NCBI GenBank assembly: GCA_030156665.1
Contig: JASGMB010000015.1
Span: 1 to 32,244 of the forward strand
Origin: Clostridiales bacterium
GTDB lineage: Bacteria; Bacillota; Clostridia; SK-Y3
Direction: 5' to 3'
Length of the DNA stretch: 32,244 nt
The notes below the pieces were generated by a model. It was not told the DNA's origin, searched no databases, and saw only the letters and a list, made by a program, of their open reading frames with translations. Of this stretch, positions 7,519-15,359 are shown one piece after another (position 1 is the first letter of the stretch; each line of letters opens with the position of its first letter). Made by a program: the position numbers and the translations under genes.

Positions 7519-8490
7519 ATGTCGCTGCTGCCATTTTTGCTTTTTGCACTCGGTCTTATTTTTATTATAAAAGGTGGAGACTGGTTTATAGATTCAGCCT
7601 CATGGATAGCAAAAATTACAGGTATGCCGGAGGTGTTAATTGGCGCAACCATTGTCAGTTTAGGCACAACGTTTCCGGAATTAATTGTTTCAGCTACTTC
7701 TGCCATTCAGGGGCATACCGATATGTCTATTGGTAATGCAATAGGTTCTACAATATGCAATATCGGTTTAATTCTTGGTGTATGTAACCTTATTTCTCCT
7801 TCTAAAATCAATTCAAGAGTATTCAATATAAAAGCCTTAATAATGGTTTTTTACACAGTGATCTTTATGTTTATGTCTCGTGATGGGATGATTGGAAAAA
7901 GCGACTCGACGATATTAATTATATGTTTGCTGATTTACATTTTTATTAACTATTTGGAAGTAAACATCAAAACATCATCCAAAAAACTGTCCTCTAGACA
8001 CGCTGACAAACATAAATTTATCACAGTTACCCGAAGTGATTTAGCTACAAATGTGCTCAAATTTGTACTAGGAAGTGGGCTTGTCGTTTTTGGTGCACGG
8101 CTGCTTGTAGATTACGGTGTTATCATTGCATCCATGTTAAAAGTTCCAGACATATTGATAAGCTTAACAGCAATTTCGCTTGGTACATCGCTGCCGGAAC
8201 TGGTTACCTCCATTTCTGCACTTCTTAAAGGACATAGAAACTTATCTGTCGGCAATATACTGGGTGCAAATATACTTAATATTAGTATGGTATTGGGAGT
8301 ATCTTCCGGATTCGTACCGCTCTATGTTCCAACTCAAACCATAAAACTGGATGTACCCTTTTCCCTTTTATTAATGCTAATATTAACAATACCTTCCATT
8401 TTTTCATGGAAAATTACTCGCGCTCACGCCGCTGTATTGCTAGCGCTATATGGACTATATCTGGCAATATTAGCGCATTGGTTTATTTAA
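7519..8490 (+). CDS. Calcium/sodium antiporter family protein (CaCA superfamily, YrbG-like)
   Basis: The protein is 323 aa from ATG 7519. AGAGGG ends 6 nt before this ATG but directly abuts the alternative ATG at 7513, so 7519 is preferred. It has two inverted halves, each with the exchanger alpha-repeat. The first reads GATIVSLGTTFPELIVSATS and then GNAIGSTICNIGLILG; the second reads ISLGTSLPELVTSISALLKG and then GNILGANILNISMVLG. The acidic residue in each G-T-x-x-P-E motif binds the cation. About ten membrane helices with a basic cytosolic loop near residues 150-175 give the standard YrbG size. The protein exchanges Ca2+ or another cation for Na+ or H+ across the membrane. The family A repeat lies immediately upstream. 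Confidence 0.9.
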   Translation: MSLLPFLLFALGLIFIIKGGDWFIDSASWIAKITGMPEVLIGATIVSLGTTFPELIVSATSAIQGHTDMSIGNAIGSTICNIGLILGVCNLISPSKINSRVFNIKALIMVFYTVIFMFMSRDGMIGKSDSTILIICLLIYIFINYLEVNIKTSSKKLSSRHADKHKFITVTRSDLATNVLKFVLGSGLVVFGARLLVDYGVIIASMLKVPDILISLTAISLGTSLPELVTSISALLKGHRNLSVGNILGANILNISMVLGVSSGFVPLYVPTQTIKLDVPFSLLLMLILTIPSIFSWKITRAHAAVLLALYGLYLAILAHWFI

Positions 8491-8523
8491 GATAAATGCT
8501 ATAAATAACCGGTTAATATGCAC

Positions 8524-8703
8524 TTATTCTTCAGATTTATGCTGTTTTTTTTGAGATTGGACCGTTTTTGTGTATAAATCAATTACACCGTCTAACTGTT
8601 GTGATAATTGTTCAATTTCTTTTTTATTCGTATCAGTTTTTTTTAATTTATCTGCTATACTTTTTATACATTTTTTCAAATGGTCTATTATTTCATCCTC
8701 CAT
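8524..8703 (-). CDS. Spo0E-like aspartyl-phosphate phosphatase (small sporulation regulator)
   Basis: This is a 59-aa protein with AAAGGAGG upstream of the minus-strand ATG at 8703. It is predicted all-helical, with a first helix DEIIDHLKKCIKSIADKLKK, a turn KTDTN and a second helix IEQLSQQLDGVIDLYTK. The S-Q-x-L-D core (residues 34-38) is the signature of Spo0E/YisI/YnzD phosphatases, which dephosphorylate Spo0A~P and delay sporulation. The length is typical of the short members. It diverges from the XRE gene downstream. The assignment rests on one short motif plus the helix layout, so it is probable rather than certain. Confidence 0.62.
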   Translation of the reverse strand: MEDEIIDHLKKCIKSIADKLKKTDTNKKEIEQLSQQLDGVIDLYTKTVQSQKKQHKSEE

Positions 8704-8844
8704 GGGAGTTCCACCTCCTTTTATGCATATTTTATACTAATTAATGCTATATTTCAATACATTTCAGTTTGCTTTTGCTATAATTAGTAGCAATAATTGT
8801 GTAATATTTCGAGTCGCCTTATAATTTGATTAGGTGGTGATATT

Positions 8845-9222
8845 TTGATAGGAGATATGATCGCAAAACTACGTAAAGAAAAAAATTTAACGCAACACGA
8901 ACTAGCAAAAGCACTTAATCTTTCCAGAAGTACACTCTCACTATATGAGATTAACAAAAACACACCAGATATCGGAACATTGATAAAAATAGCTGATTTT
9001 TTCGAAGTTTCTTTAGACTACCTAACTGAAAGAACATCCATCAAATATTTGCCAAAAAAAGAGTGGCTAAATAATCATATTCCTAAAGGTGCCATTGAAG
9101 TACTTAACGACCCAAAGATTAGTGACGTTTTTAATGAGTTTAGCAGTTTATCCGAAAAAGACAAAGAGGCAATTGTCACTTATTTTTATGGGTTAAAATA
9201 CAAAAAGGAAAAGAAGAAATAA
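8845..9222 (+). CDS. XRE-family (Cro/CI-type) DNA-binding regulator
   Basis: The protein is 125 aa. The start is TTG 8845, with AGGTGGTGA directly upstream; an internal ATG at 8857 has poorer spacing. An HTH_3 domain occupies residues about 5-60: MIAKLRKEKNLTQHELAKAL, then LSRSTLSLYEINKNTPDIGT and LIKIADFFEVSLDYLTERTS. The C-terminal 65 residues form a helical tail (VFNEFSSLSEKDKEAIVTYF), resembling dimerisation segments in SinR/Rgg-type regulators of unknown targets. The DUF815 ATPase gene follows after 38 bp in the same direction, so the two may be cotranscribed. Its target is not identifiable. Confidence 0.85.
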   Translation: MIGDMIAKLRKEKNLTQHELAKALNLSRSTLSLYEINKNTPDIGTLIKIADFFEVSLDYLTERTSIKYLPKKEWLNNHIPKGAIEVLNDPKISDVFNEFSSLSEKDKEAIVTYFYGLKYKKEKKK

Positions 9223-9260
9223 AACTGTCAATCCCAAACTACTAAACAAGGAGTGTCTAG

Positions 9261-10610
9261 ATGAAAGAATATATAGATATACTAAAGCAAGCGCATTATT
9301 CCCTTTGTAGCATTACAATCTATCGAAATATTTTACAAGACGAAGCGGTTAAAATATTTTCTCAGCTTATTGAGGAATTGAATTGCACCAATCCCATTTA
9401 TGAGGATTTAATACAAAACTACCATCATCTTTCGTCACTTCTAATTGATTTATATGGTATGAATGATACAATGACAGGAGATCTATGGCAAAATCATATT
9501 ATAAATCTTATAACAACTGATGAAAATATATTTAGCCTGACATGTGAAAGAGATGCGTTTCATAAAATTCCTGCGCCCTTATTGGGTACCATTGAACAGG
9601 ATCTCAAATACATACAACGACTATTTAATATAAACGGTAAAATACTTCAAAATATTTTAAAAGAGAAAACATCGATAGATATATGGCCTTCTTGGGAACT
9701 GCAGCGTGAATATGTTCAACCATCTCATATAAAAAACATTCTTTTTCAATCGGACAATTGGGCAAGAGAAGTAAAACACCTTGCACGTCACTATGTTCAG
9801 AACGGCTGTGGTATCTTTAGTAAGTTTACTGCTTTTCGATGGATAAAAATTTCGTCTGCAGATAAATGCAACCTTTCTAATGCGCTTATGGGTGTTCATC
9901 ATCCCGATCCAATTCAACTCAAAAATTTAATTGGATATGAGATGGAACGGTCAGAAATTATAGAAAATACGCTGCAGTTTATCCACAAGCTGCCCGCAAA
10001 TAATATACTTCTCTACGGTGATAGAGGCACTGGTAAATCAGCTACCGTAAAAGCATTATTGAACGAATATGCTTCTAAAGGATTACGGCTTATAGAGGTT
10101 TCAAAATATCATCTTAATGATTTGCCTGAAATTCTGGAATTGCTTCAAAATCGCGGATTAAAATTTATTATTTTTGTGGACGACTTATCTTTTGAAAGCG
10201 ATGAAATCCAATACAGAGAATTAAAATCCGTGCTGGAAGGCGGCATAGAGGTAAGGCCTCCAAATGTATTAGTATATGCCACCTCTAACCGTCGTCATTT
10301 AATAAAAGAATATTTTAGTGAACGCTCCACCGATGACGAAGTCGGCAGCCAAGACACATTACAGGAAAAACTATCTTTAGCTGATAGATTTGGCATTACA
10401 ATCACATTTACTACACCGGATCAAGAAAAGTATTTAGAGATTGTAGAAGGTTTAGCAAAGCAACGTAATCTTGAAATTGACAAGGATGAATTGCGAAGCA
10501 GCGCCTTGAAATGGGAAATGTGGCATAATGGACGGTCTCCTAGAACAGCAAAACAATTTATTGACCATTTAGAAGGAAAACTAAAGCTAAAGAATAAGAT
10601 TGGGATTTAG
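9261..10610 (+). CDS. DUF815 family AAA-type ATPase
   Basis: This 449-aa protein has AAGGAG about 7 nt before its ATG. The first 220 residues are helical with no recognised motif. Residues about 225-440 form a P-loop ATPase with Walker A GDRGTGKS (253-260), a Walker B-like strand KFIIFVDDLSFE (301-312), a sensor segment NVLVYATSNRRH, and the arginine-containing LADRFGITITFTTPDQEKYL typical of DUF815. The family is widespread in bacteria without an agreed function; its AAA core resembles DnaA/DnaC-like ATPases. Length and motif order are normal and the gene appears intact. It sits downstream of an XRE regulator. A family A element begins 4 nt after the stop. Confidence 0.85.
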   Translation: MKEYIDILKQAHYSLCSITIYRNILQDEAVKIFSQLIEELNCTNPIYEDLIQNYHHLSSLLIDLYGMNDTMTGDLWQNHIINLITTDENIFSLTCERDAFHKIPAPLLGTIEQDLKYIQRLFNINGKILQNILKEKTSIDIWPSWELQREYVQPSHIKNILFQSDNWAREVKHLARHYVQNGCGIFSKFTAFRWIKISSADKCNLSNALMGVHHPDPIQLKNLIGYEMERSEIIENTLQFIHKLPANNILLYGDRGTGKSATVKALLNEYASKGLRLIEVSKYHLNDLPEILELLQNRGLKFIIFVDDLSFESDEIQYRELKSVLEGGIEVRPPNVLVYATSNRRHLIKEYFSERSTDDEVGSQDTLQEKLSLADRFGITITFTTPDQEKYLEIVEGLAKQRNLEIDKDELRSSALKWEMWHNGRSPRTAKQFIDHLEGKLKLKNKIGI

Positions 10611-10614
10611 ATTG

Positions 10615-10713
10615 AGGTATTTTTCAAGGTAGATTCTCTTGAAACTTTATGCGGCAGAAAATCTGACCCACAAGGGGCCAGGTTTTCTGCCGCAGTCATT
10701 TGGTTATCGATAT
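10615..10713 (+). repeat. Family A repeat, copy 3 (5' arm missing)
   Basis: The element begins within the first module (AGGTAGATTCTCTTGAAAC) without its 5' partner arm. The second hairpin is fully palindromic: GCGGCAGAAAA opposite TTTTCTGCCGC, enclosing CTGACCC/GGGGCCAG. Compared with copies 1, 2 and 4, the inner stem pair changes together (CTTACCC/GGGCAAG to CTGACCC/GGGGCCAG). It ends in GGTTATCGATATAAAA, like the end of family B. Confidence 0.8.
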
Positions 10714-10742
10714 AAAAGGAGGGTGTTCCCTAAATTTTCAAT

Positions 10743-11075
10743 TTACCATTTTCCTTTTTTCATATGGCCTTCAATTTCTGCTTTAGACCTTTGCTTTATA
10801 ACCCACGCCTCATCTTTTGCCTTTGTAAACGTCGCTACACAGGCAGGATCCAGATTTAACTTGATACCTTCCTCACATAATTGTGCAATCTTTCTGGCCA
10901 ATAAAATGATTTCCATATGAATATCATTGGTTCGGTCCGAATTATAAACCTTATCGGCATCTTCCTTACTCAATTCGATAAATTTTTCTTTAGCCGCTGC
11001 ACACTTTGGACAAATCTCTGGAGCATCTTCTCCTTCATGAATATATCCGCAAACAGTACATTTCCATAACTTCAT
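10743..11075 (-). CDS. Rubredoxin-like-domain protein with helical tail
   Basis: The protein is 110 aa from ATG 11075; AAGGAAG abuts an upstream ATG at 11081 and is better spaced for 11075. The N-terminal rubredoxin-type knuckles are WKCTVCGYIHEGEDAPEICP and CPKCAAAKEKF, giving two Cys-x2-Cys pairs that bind one iron. The rest is helical (IHMEIILLARKIAQLCEEGI). The N-terminal iron motif closely resembles the C-terminal tail of the rubrerythrin encoded just upstream, suggesting descent from it and a role as its electron donor. The two genes are 47 bp apart in the same direction and likely form an oxidative-stress operon. Confidence 0.8.
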   Translation of the reverse strand: MKLWKCTVCGYIHEGEDAPEICPKCAAAKEKFIELSKEDADKVYNSDRTNDIHMEIILLARKIAQLCEEGIKLNLDPACVATFTKAKDEAWVIKQRSKAEIEGHMKKGKW

Positions 11076-11122
11076 ATTCATCTTCCTTCCATCAGTTGAT
11101 TTTTTACAGTTTACCCACTATC

Positions 11123-11656
11123 TTAATAATTTTCCGCTTTTACTTCAAAATATGCTTGAGGATGTGAACATACAGGACAAACTTTTGGAGCTGTTTCCGC
11201 TTCATGAATATATCCACATTTTCTACAAATCCATCTTACTTTTCCGTCTTTTTTGAATACCATTTCATTGTTAAGATTTTTTAGTAAAGCAGCATATCTT
11301 TCTTCATGCTCTTTCTCAATCTCAGCTACTTTTTCAAAAAGTATTGCAATATGATTGAAACCTTCTTCTTTTGCAACTTTCGCAAACTCCGGATACATAG
11401 ATGTCCATTCGTAATTTTCTCCATCCATGCATGCCTTTAAATTTTCTTTCGTATCCTTAATACCTTCTAGTAATTTAAACCATATTTTAGCATGCTGTTT
11501 TTCATTTTCAGCAGTTTCTTCAAAAAATGCGGCTATTTGTTCATATCCTTCTTTTCTGGCAACATTTGCAAAATAAGTATATTTATTTCTAGCTTGAGAT
11601 TCTCCAGCAAATGCAGCTAACAGATTTTTTTCAGTTTTACTTCCTTTTAATTCCAT
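11123..11656 (-). CDS. rbr: Rubrerythrin
   Basis: This 177-aa protein has AAAGGGG before its ATG. The N-terminal ferritin-like four-helix domain (residues about 1-140) carries the diiron ligands in [27 protein letters not shown] and [15 protein letters not shown], two E-x6-Y/E-x2-H-type motifs. The C-terminal rubredoxin domain has Cys-x2-Cys pairs in [20 protein letters not shown] and [11 protein letters not shown]. Rubrerythrin reduces hydrogen peroxide in the cytoplasm of anaerobes using NADH-derived electrons through rubredoxin. Size and domain order are standard. It is the first gene of the pair with the rubredoxin-like protein. No PerR box was recognised upstream. Confidence 0.95.
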   Translation of the reverse strand: MELKGSKTEKNLLAAFAGESQARNKYTYFANVARKEGYEQIAAFFEETAENEKQHAKIWFKLLEGIKDTKENLKACMDGENYEWTSMYPEFAKVAKEEGFNHIAILFEKVAEIEKEHEERYAALLKNLNNEMVFKKDGKVRWICRKCGYIHEAETAPKVCPVCSHPQAYFEVKAENY

Positions 11657-11842
11657 AGTTCAATTCCCCTTTCAGTTTTTCCTTTTAATTATCGATATTT
11701 ATTTACCCACAGAAATTTTAGTCTAAACAAATTTTTTAAAATTAATTTGAGTAGGGAATAACATAGACTGAAATTACAGTGAACTTTTCACATTGCTTAA
11801 CCTGTGCTGCATTGGCGGATAAACAATGACGCAGTCATTTTG

Positions 11843-12091
11843 TTACATGTGCTTTGACATCTTTCTGATTCTTAGCTTTAGCTTTTTTGATGCAGTTTTT
11901 GTAATCCACTGTGAATCTGGCTTATGGTGCTTTGGCCTTTTTTGATCCGCAGATTTAATAACTTTCTTTTTTGCATTTGATACAACTTTATTCATATTAA
12001 AAGATTGAAATACTTCTGCTTTTCTATCTAAATATTCTTCTACTTCATCCAGACTCTTTTTTAAATCTTTAAAATATTCTAAAAATTTCAT
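11843..12091 (-). CDS. Small basic protein of unknown function
   Basis: This 82-aa protein starts at ATG 12091 behind GGAGGCGGAGGG. A longer upstream extension is rejected because the ribosome site falls inside it. The N-terminal 40 residues form an amphipathic charged helix (KFLEYFKDLKKSLDEVEEYL). The C-terminal half is very rich in Lys and Arg (IRKMSKHM end). No cysteine, signal peptide or recognised motif was seen. It could be a nucleic-acid-binding or spore-associated basic protein, but nothing in the sequence proves a role. The terminator-like hairpin at 12200-12231 lies upstream of it. Confidence 0.6.
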   Translation of the reverse strand: MKFLEYFKDLKKSLDEVEEYLDRKAEVFQSFNMNKVVSNAKKKVIKSADQKRPKHHKPDSQWITKTASKKLKLRIRKMSKHM

Positions 12092-12199
12092 ACCCTCCGC
12101 CTCCAAAATAATTACTACTTTTAGTATATGTAGTGTCTCAACATAACGTACAAAATTATTGCAGCTAAATAGAAAAGTAATGTACAATAAATAGAAAAG

Positions 12200-12231
12200 A
12201 CAAAAAAAGAAGCGGTAGAAACTTCTACCGC
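12200..12231 (-). terminator. Hairpin with a T-run on the minus strand
   Basis: GCGGTAGAA pairs with TTCTACCGC. On the minus strand this is followed by TTCTTTTTTTGTC, the form of an intrinsic terminator. No minus-strand gene ends just before it, so it may guard or attenuate the small gene at 11843-12091 or be a leader hairpin for the plus-strand ORF at 12254. Confidence 0.55.
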
Positions 12232-12253
12232 GAGATAAGTAAAGGGGGTCTCA

Positions 12254-12412
12254 ATGTATTTTGTGAGGTCATTAATAATGATACCCATTTATGATTGTTA
12301 TTATACATTGACTATAAAAATTTTATTGAAAAAATATATAGGATTTAGATACAGGTTGGAACAGAAACATAAATTGGTGAATGATGACAAAAGGATAAAG
12401 GTTTACCAATAA
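12254..12412 (+). CDS. Possible 52-aa peptide with a strong ribosome site
   Basis: AAAGGGGG (12241-12248) stands 5 nt before an ATG that opens 52 codons to a TAA at 12410. The product has a hydrophobic N-terminal half (MYFVRSLIMIPIYDCYYTL) and a basic C-terminal half (KKYIGFRYRLEQKHKLVNDD). No family is recognised. GAGA at 12231-12234 can pair with TCTC at 12249-12252 across the ribosome site. The strong ribosome site is the only positive evidence; a chance ORF in AT-rich DNA remains possible. It lies in the 387-bp gap before murT. Confidence 0.35.
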   Translation: MYFVRSLIMIPIYDCYYTLTIKILLKKYIGFRYRLEQKHKLVNDDKRIKVYQ

Positions 12413-12478
12413 AATAAATAAAGTTTGGAAATAATCTTTATACGAAACTCTTAACGATTAGAAAAGGTGATGTAAAAA

Positions 12479-13861
12479 ATGAACTATATAAAAAAATTAA
12501 TTGCAATATGGGCTGCAAAATCAGCCATTGTGGTTAGCAAATTACTGGGCAAAAAAGGCTCTAGCGGCCCCGGTAGTATTGCTCTAAAAATATACCCTCA
12601 TATTCTAAAAGATTTAGCTTCTAAAGTAAAAAAAGAAATATTGATTGTATGCGGTACCAATGGCAAAACCACAACCAATAATATGCTGTACAATTTACTG
12701 ACTGCAAATGGTTATAATGTAGTATGCAATAAAGTTGGTGCAAATATGTTAGAAGGGATTACAACTGCTTTTATTCATTCTGCTACGCTATGGGGTAACC
12801 TAAATGCTGACTATGCAAGTATTGAAGTGGATGAAGCATCTGCAGTGAAAATTTTTGACCACCTATCCCCTTCAAAAATTCTCATTACCAATCTATTTAG
12901 AGACCAGCTTGATAGATATGGCGAAATAGATATTACCATAAAATTACTAAGTAAGGCGTTAGAAAAAGTTCCAGAAGCCAAACTGATTTTAAATGGAGAT
13001 GACCCGCTTACTGCTCGTTTCGGATATAACACCGGTAGAAAATGTTACTATTTTGGAGTAGACCAAGACTTAAACATCAGCCTAAACGAAACAAAAGAAG
13101 GTCGTTTCTGTACTATATGTGGTGCACAGCTGCAATATCATTATTACCATTACAGTCAATTAGGAAATTATTATTGTTCTTCCTGCAATTTCAAGCGTCC
13201 TTCCCTTGACTTTAAAGCATTTGACGTGCGCCTTCAGGACGGACTACTGTTCAGTGTATCTTATGATGATACAACAGTTGCTTTTAATGTAAACTATAAA
13301 GGCTTTTATAATATATACAATATCCTTGCTTCCATGTCAGTAGCTGTTTTAGTGGGCATTGATATCCATGGTATGAACCATGTATTCAGTCAATACAAGC
13401 CTCAGATCGGTCGTATGGAAACATTTCAGCTGGGTAAGCCGGTTATATTTAATCTGTCTAAAAATCCGGCTGGTTTCAATCAAGCTATTTCCACCGTCCT
13501 TCAGGACCATCGAACGAAAGATATTATGGTGGTTATTAATGATAATGCACAAGATGGTAGAGATATTTCGTGGATATGGGATGTTGATTTTGAAAGACTT
13601 GTAGATCCAACCATTACAAGTTATATGGCATCGGGGATTAGAAAAGAAGATGTTGCAGTGCGATTCAAATATGCCGGCATTGATCAACAAAATATAACTG
13701 TGGAAGGAAATATAAAATCCGCTATTATAGACTTAGTCAGCCGCTCCGGTGAAGTATGCTATATTTTAGTGAACTATACCGCATTATTTCATACACAAAA
13801 TATATTAAAAAGTCTAGAAAAAAGTGGGAATTGGAAAGGTACAGATACAGATTTAAATTAA
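12479..13861 (+). CDS. murT: Lipid II isoglutaminyl synthase, MurT subunit
   Basis: This is a 460-aa Mur ligase homologue with the ATP-binding loop GTNGKTTT (residues 59-66), the conserved N-L-F-R-D-Q-L-D-R-Y-G-E-I segment (138-150) and a Mur ligase central domain. A Cys4 zinc-ribbon insertion (Cys211/214 and Cys233/236) is characteristic of MurT. A C-terminal DUF1727 domain follows (VFNLSKNPAGFNQAI and NDNAQDGRDISWIWDVDFE). With GatD it amidates the D-Glu of the peptidoglycan stem peptide on lipid II to D-isoglutamine, on the cytoplasmic side of the membrane. Length is normal and gatD follows after 44 bp. The ribosome site AAAGGTGAT precedes the ATG. Confidence 0.93.
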   Translation: MNYIKKLIAIWAAKSAIVVSKLLGKKGSSGPGSIALKIYPHILKDLASKVKKEILIVCGTNGKTTTNNMLYNLLTANGYNVVCNKVGANMLEGITTAFIHSATLWGNLNADYASIEVDEASAVKIFDHLSPSKILITNLFRDQLDRYGEIDITIKLLSKALEKVPEAKLILNGDDPLTARFGYNTGRKCYYFGVDQDLNISLNETKEGRFCTICGAQLQYHYYHYSQLGNYYCSSCNFKRPSLDFKAFDVRLQDGLLFSVSYDDTTVAFNVNYKGFYNIYNILASMSVAVLVGIDIHGMNHVFSQYKPQIGRMETFQLGKPVIFNLSKNPAGFNQAISTVLQDHRTKDIMVVINDNAQDGRDISWIWDVDFERLVDPTITSYMASGIRKEDVAVRFKYAGIDQQNITVEGNIKSAIIDLVSRSGEVCYILVNYTALFHTQNILKSLEKSGNWKGTDTDLN

Positions 13862-13905
13862 AAAATAATGTACACTATTGAATGCTATATAATGGAGATG
13901 ATTAC

Positions 13906-14652
13906 ATGAGTAATTTGAAATTAACCATAGGACATTTATATCCTGATTTGCTTAACCTTTACGGAGACCGCGGGAACATTATTACCCTAAAAAAAAGGTG
14001 TGAATGGCGAGGGATTGATATAGAGGTAAAAGAATTTCACCTAAATGATAATATTGATTTTAATTCGCTTCATATCGTATTTTTAGGTGGTGGTTCAGAT
14101 AGAGAACAACTGCTGGTGTGCAATCGCTTAAAAGAAATTAAATCAGAGATCAACAGCTATGTAAATGACAATGGCGTAGTAATTGCTATTTGTGGTGGCT
14201 ACCAGTTATTAGGACATTATTATAAATTAAAAGATGAGACCATTGAAGGATTATCAGTTCTTGACATATACACTGAAATGGGTGATACAAGACTAATTGG
14301 CAATGTGGTGATTGAATCGAATTGCCTTTATCCCTCCAATGATACCGTTAAAATTGTCGGATTCGAAAATCATGGCGGCAGAACCTTTATTAATGGCCAT
14401 CAGCCGCTTGGTATTGTTAAATATGGATATGGTAATAATGGCACCGACGGATACGAAGGAGTCATATATAAAAATGTAATTGGTACCTATCTCCATGGAC
14501 CTTTGTTTCCTAAAAATCCTGCATTGGCAGATTTCATTTTATCAAAGGCATTGCAGCGTGCCTATCCTAATACTTTTCGTACATTACAGCCTTTAGACGA
14601 TTCCATGGAAATAAAAGCACGAGATTACATTGTAAATAGATTCTTAACTTAA
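13906..14652 (+). CDS. gatD: Lipid II isoglutaminyl synthase, GatD glutaminase subunit
   Basis: This 248-aa class I (cobyric acid-type) glutamine amidotransferase starts at ATG 13906 with GGAGATGA upstream; an in-frame ATG at 13882 has no ribosome site. The nucleophile is Cys96 in IAICGGYQLLGHYY, the catalytic His197 is in IGTYLHGPLFPKN, and the N-terminal region LTIGHLYPDLLNLYGDRGN is typical of GatD. It hydrolyses glutamine and channels ammonia to MurT. The pair forms a two-gene operon. The stop codon lies at the edge of a dispersed GGAGTTT-type repeat. Confidence 0.93.
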   Translation: MSNLKLTIGHLYPDLLNLYGDRGNIITLKKRCEWRGIDIEVKEFHLNDNIDFNSLHIVFLGGGSDREQLLVCNRLKEIKSEINSYVNDNGVVIAICGGYQLLGHYYKLKDETIEGLSVLDIYTEMGDTRLIGNVVIESNCLYPSNDTVKIVGFENHGGRTFINGHQPLGIVKYGYGNNGTDGYEGVIYKNVIGTYLHGPLFPKNPALADFILSKALQRAYPNTFRTLQPLDDSMEIKARDYIVNRFLT

Positions 14653-14694
14653 CGCGTTGTTCTAGTTCAATTTGGAGTTTGGAGCTTGGAATTC
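14651..14694 (+). repeat. Dispersed GGAGTTT-type repeat, copy 1
   Basis: From AACGCGTTGTTCTAGTTCAA through TTTGGAGTTTGGAGC, about 40 bp match the reverse complement of 27023-27063 with three differences. Copy 2 continues with further 7-bp periods. The element starts inside the gatD stop codon. Confidence 0.6.
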
Positions 14695-14802
14695 AAAAAT
14701 ATTGTTGAAAAGCCTTAGAAATTCTTAGCGTCACTTCTCCTCCTATTTAATGAATATTCATAGAAATATTTCAAACACTATTCATATATAGGAGGGATGT
14801 AT

Positions 14803-15033
14803 ATGGAACAAAAATCCAAAATCATCAAAGTGAAAAAGAATCTGGATGGCGATATTACTGACGTAATGCTTAAAAACGGAAATGTATATTCCATTAATGA
14901 AGCAATTATGATGGCAAAAGATCATCGCATTGAGGGTGTAAATGTGGGACAGGCAAAAAACGGTAGAGAATTCTTACGAAGTAACCCGAACAGCAATGAA
15001 AGCGATAATTTAGACAATTTACCTACTTTCTAA
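14803..15033 (+). CDS. DUF3892-like small protein
   Basis: The protein is 76 aa from ATG 14803; GGAGGG ends 6 nt before it and abuts the alternative ATG at 14797. The segments KIIKVKKNLDGDITDVMLKN and GNVYSINEAIMMAKDHRIEG, then VNVGQAKNGREFLRSNPN, match DUF3892, a family of small cytoplasmic proteins with unknown function common in spore-forming Firmicutes. The tail is rich in Asn, Asp and Ser. It appears monocistronic, with a terminator at 15143-15168 after an intervening family A element. Confidence 0.7.
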   Translation: MEQKSKIIKVKKNLDGDITDVMLKNGNVYSINEAIMMAKDHRIEGVNVGQAKNGREFLRSNPNSNESDNLDNLPTF

Positions 15034-15047
15034 CAAAAATTTTTGTC

Positions 15048-15119
15048 TTTTGATATAACTTTGTGCGGCAGAAAACTTACCCGCAAGCGGGCAAGTTTTC
15101 TGCCGCAGTCGTTATAACA
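15048..15119 (+). repeat. Family A repeat, copy 4 (second hairpin only)
   Basis: After CTTTGTGCGGCA, a nearly perfect 20-bp stem forms: GCGGCAGAAAACTT with AAGTTTTCTGCCGC, enclosing CCCGC/GCGGG with one A-C mismatch. It ends in CGTTATAAC. The first hairpin module is absent. It is the most symmetric copy. Confidence 0.85.
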
Positions 15120-15142
15120 GATTCAGTTCATGATTTTTTATA

Positions 15143-15168
15143 GGCGCATATGCGCCTTACTTTTTTCT
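15143..15168 (+). terminator. Rho-independent terminator after the DUF3892 gene
   Basis: GGCGCATATGCGCC is a perfect palindrome followed by TTACTTTTTTC. Confidence 0.75.
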
Positions 15169-15188
15169 TTATATTATTGACAAATACT

Positions 15189-15196
15189 GATATAAT
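15189..15196 (+). promoter_or_regulatory. Extended -10 candidate promoter upstream of the CcpN-like gene
   Basis: TGATATAAT is a perfect extended -10 element, and a TTGACA lies just upstream at 15177-15182 but with only 8 bp spacing. If used, transcription would begin just before the family B element, placing it in the 5' leader of the CcpN-like gene. Confidence 0.35.
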
Positions 15197-15220
15197 AATT
15201 GTAAATAATAAAATCAATCC

Positions 15221-15329
15221 TATAATTAATCAACTTTAAAACTAAATATTATGATTTAAAGTTGGTTAATTTCATCGATAACTACATTAATTTATTTTAA
15301 ATTTAGATATTAGTTATCGATATAAATAT
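15221..15329 (+). repeat. Family B two-hairpin repeat, plus-oriented copy
   Basis: Hairpin 1 pairs AATCAACTTTAAA with TTTAAAGTTGGTT. Hairpin 2 pairs ATCGATAA with TTATCGAT about 30 nt later. The 109-bp sequence matches the reverse complement of 20750-20858 with only 4 differences. It ends 30 bp before the CcpN-like start. Confidence 0.88.
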
Positions 15330-15359
15330 CTAAATCAATTGGACCGGGTGGGTGTACAC

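Noticed and set aside
10639-10920. Plus-strand 93-aa ORF after the DUF815 gene
   Set aside because: It starts inside the family A repeat and runs antisense through the rubredoxin-like gene; it has no ribosome site.
11690-11842. Further family A or B copy between rubrerythrin and the basic protein gene
   Set aside because: Only fragments match (ATTATCGATATTTA and GACGCAGTCATTT); too short to call a copy.
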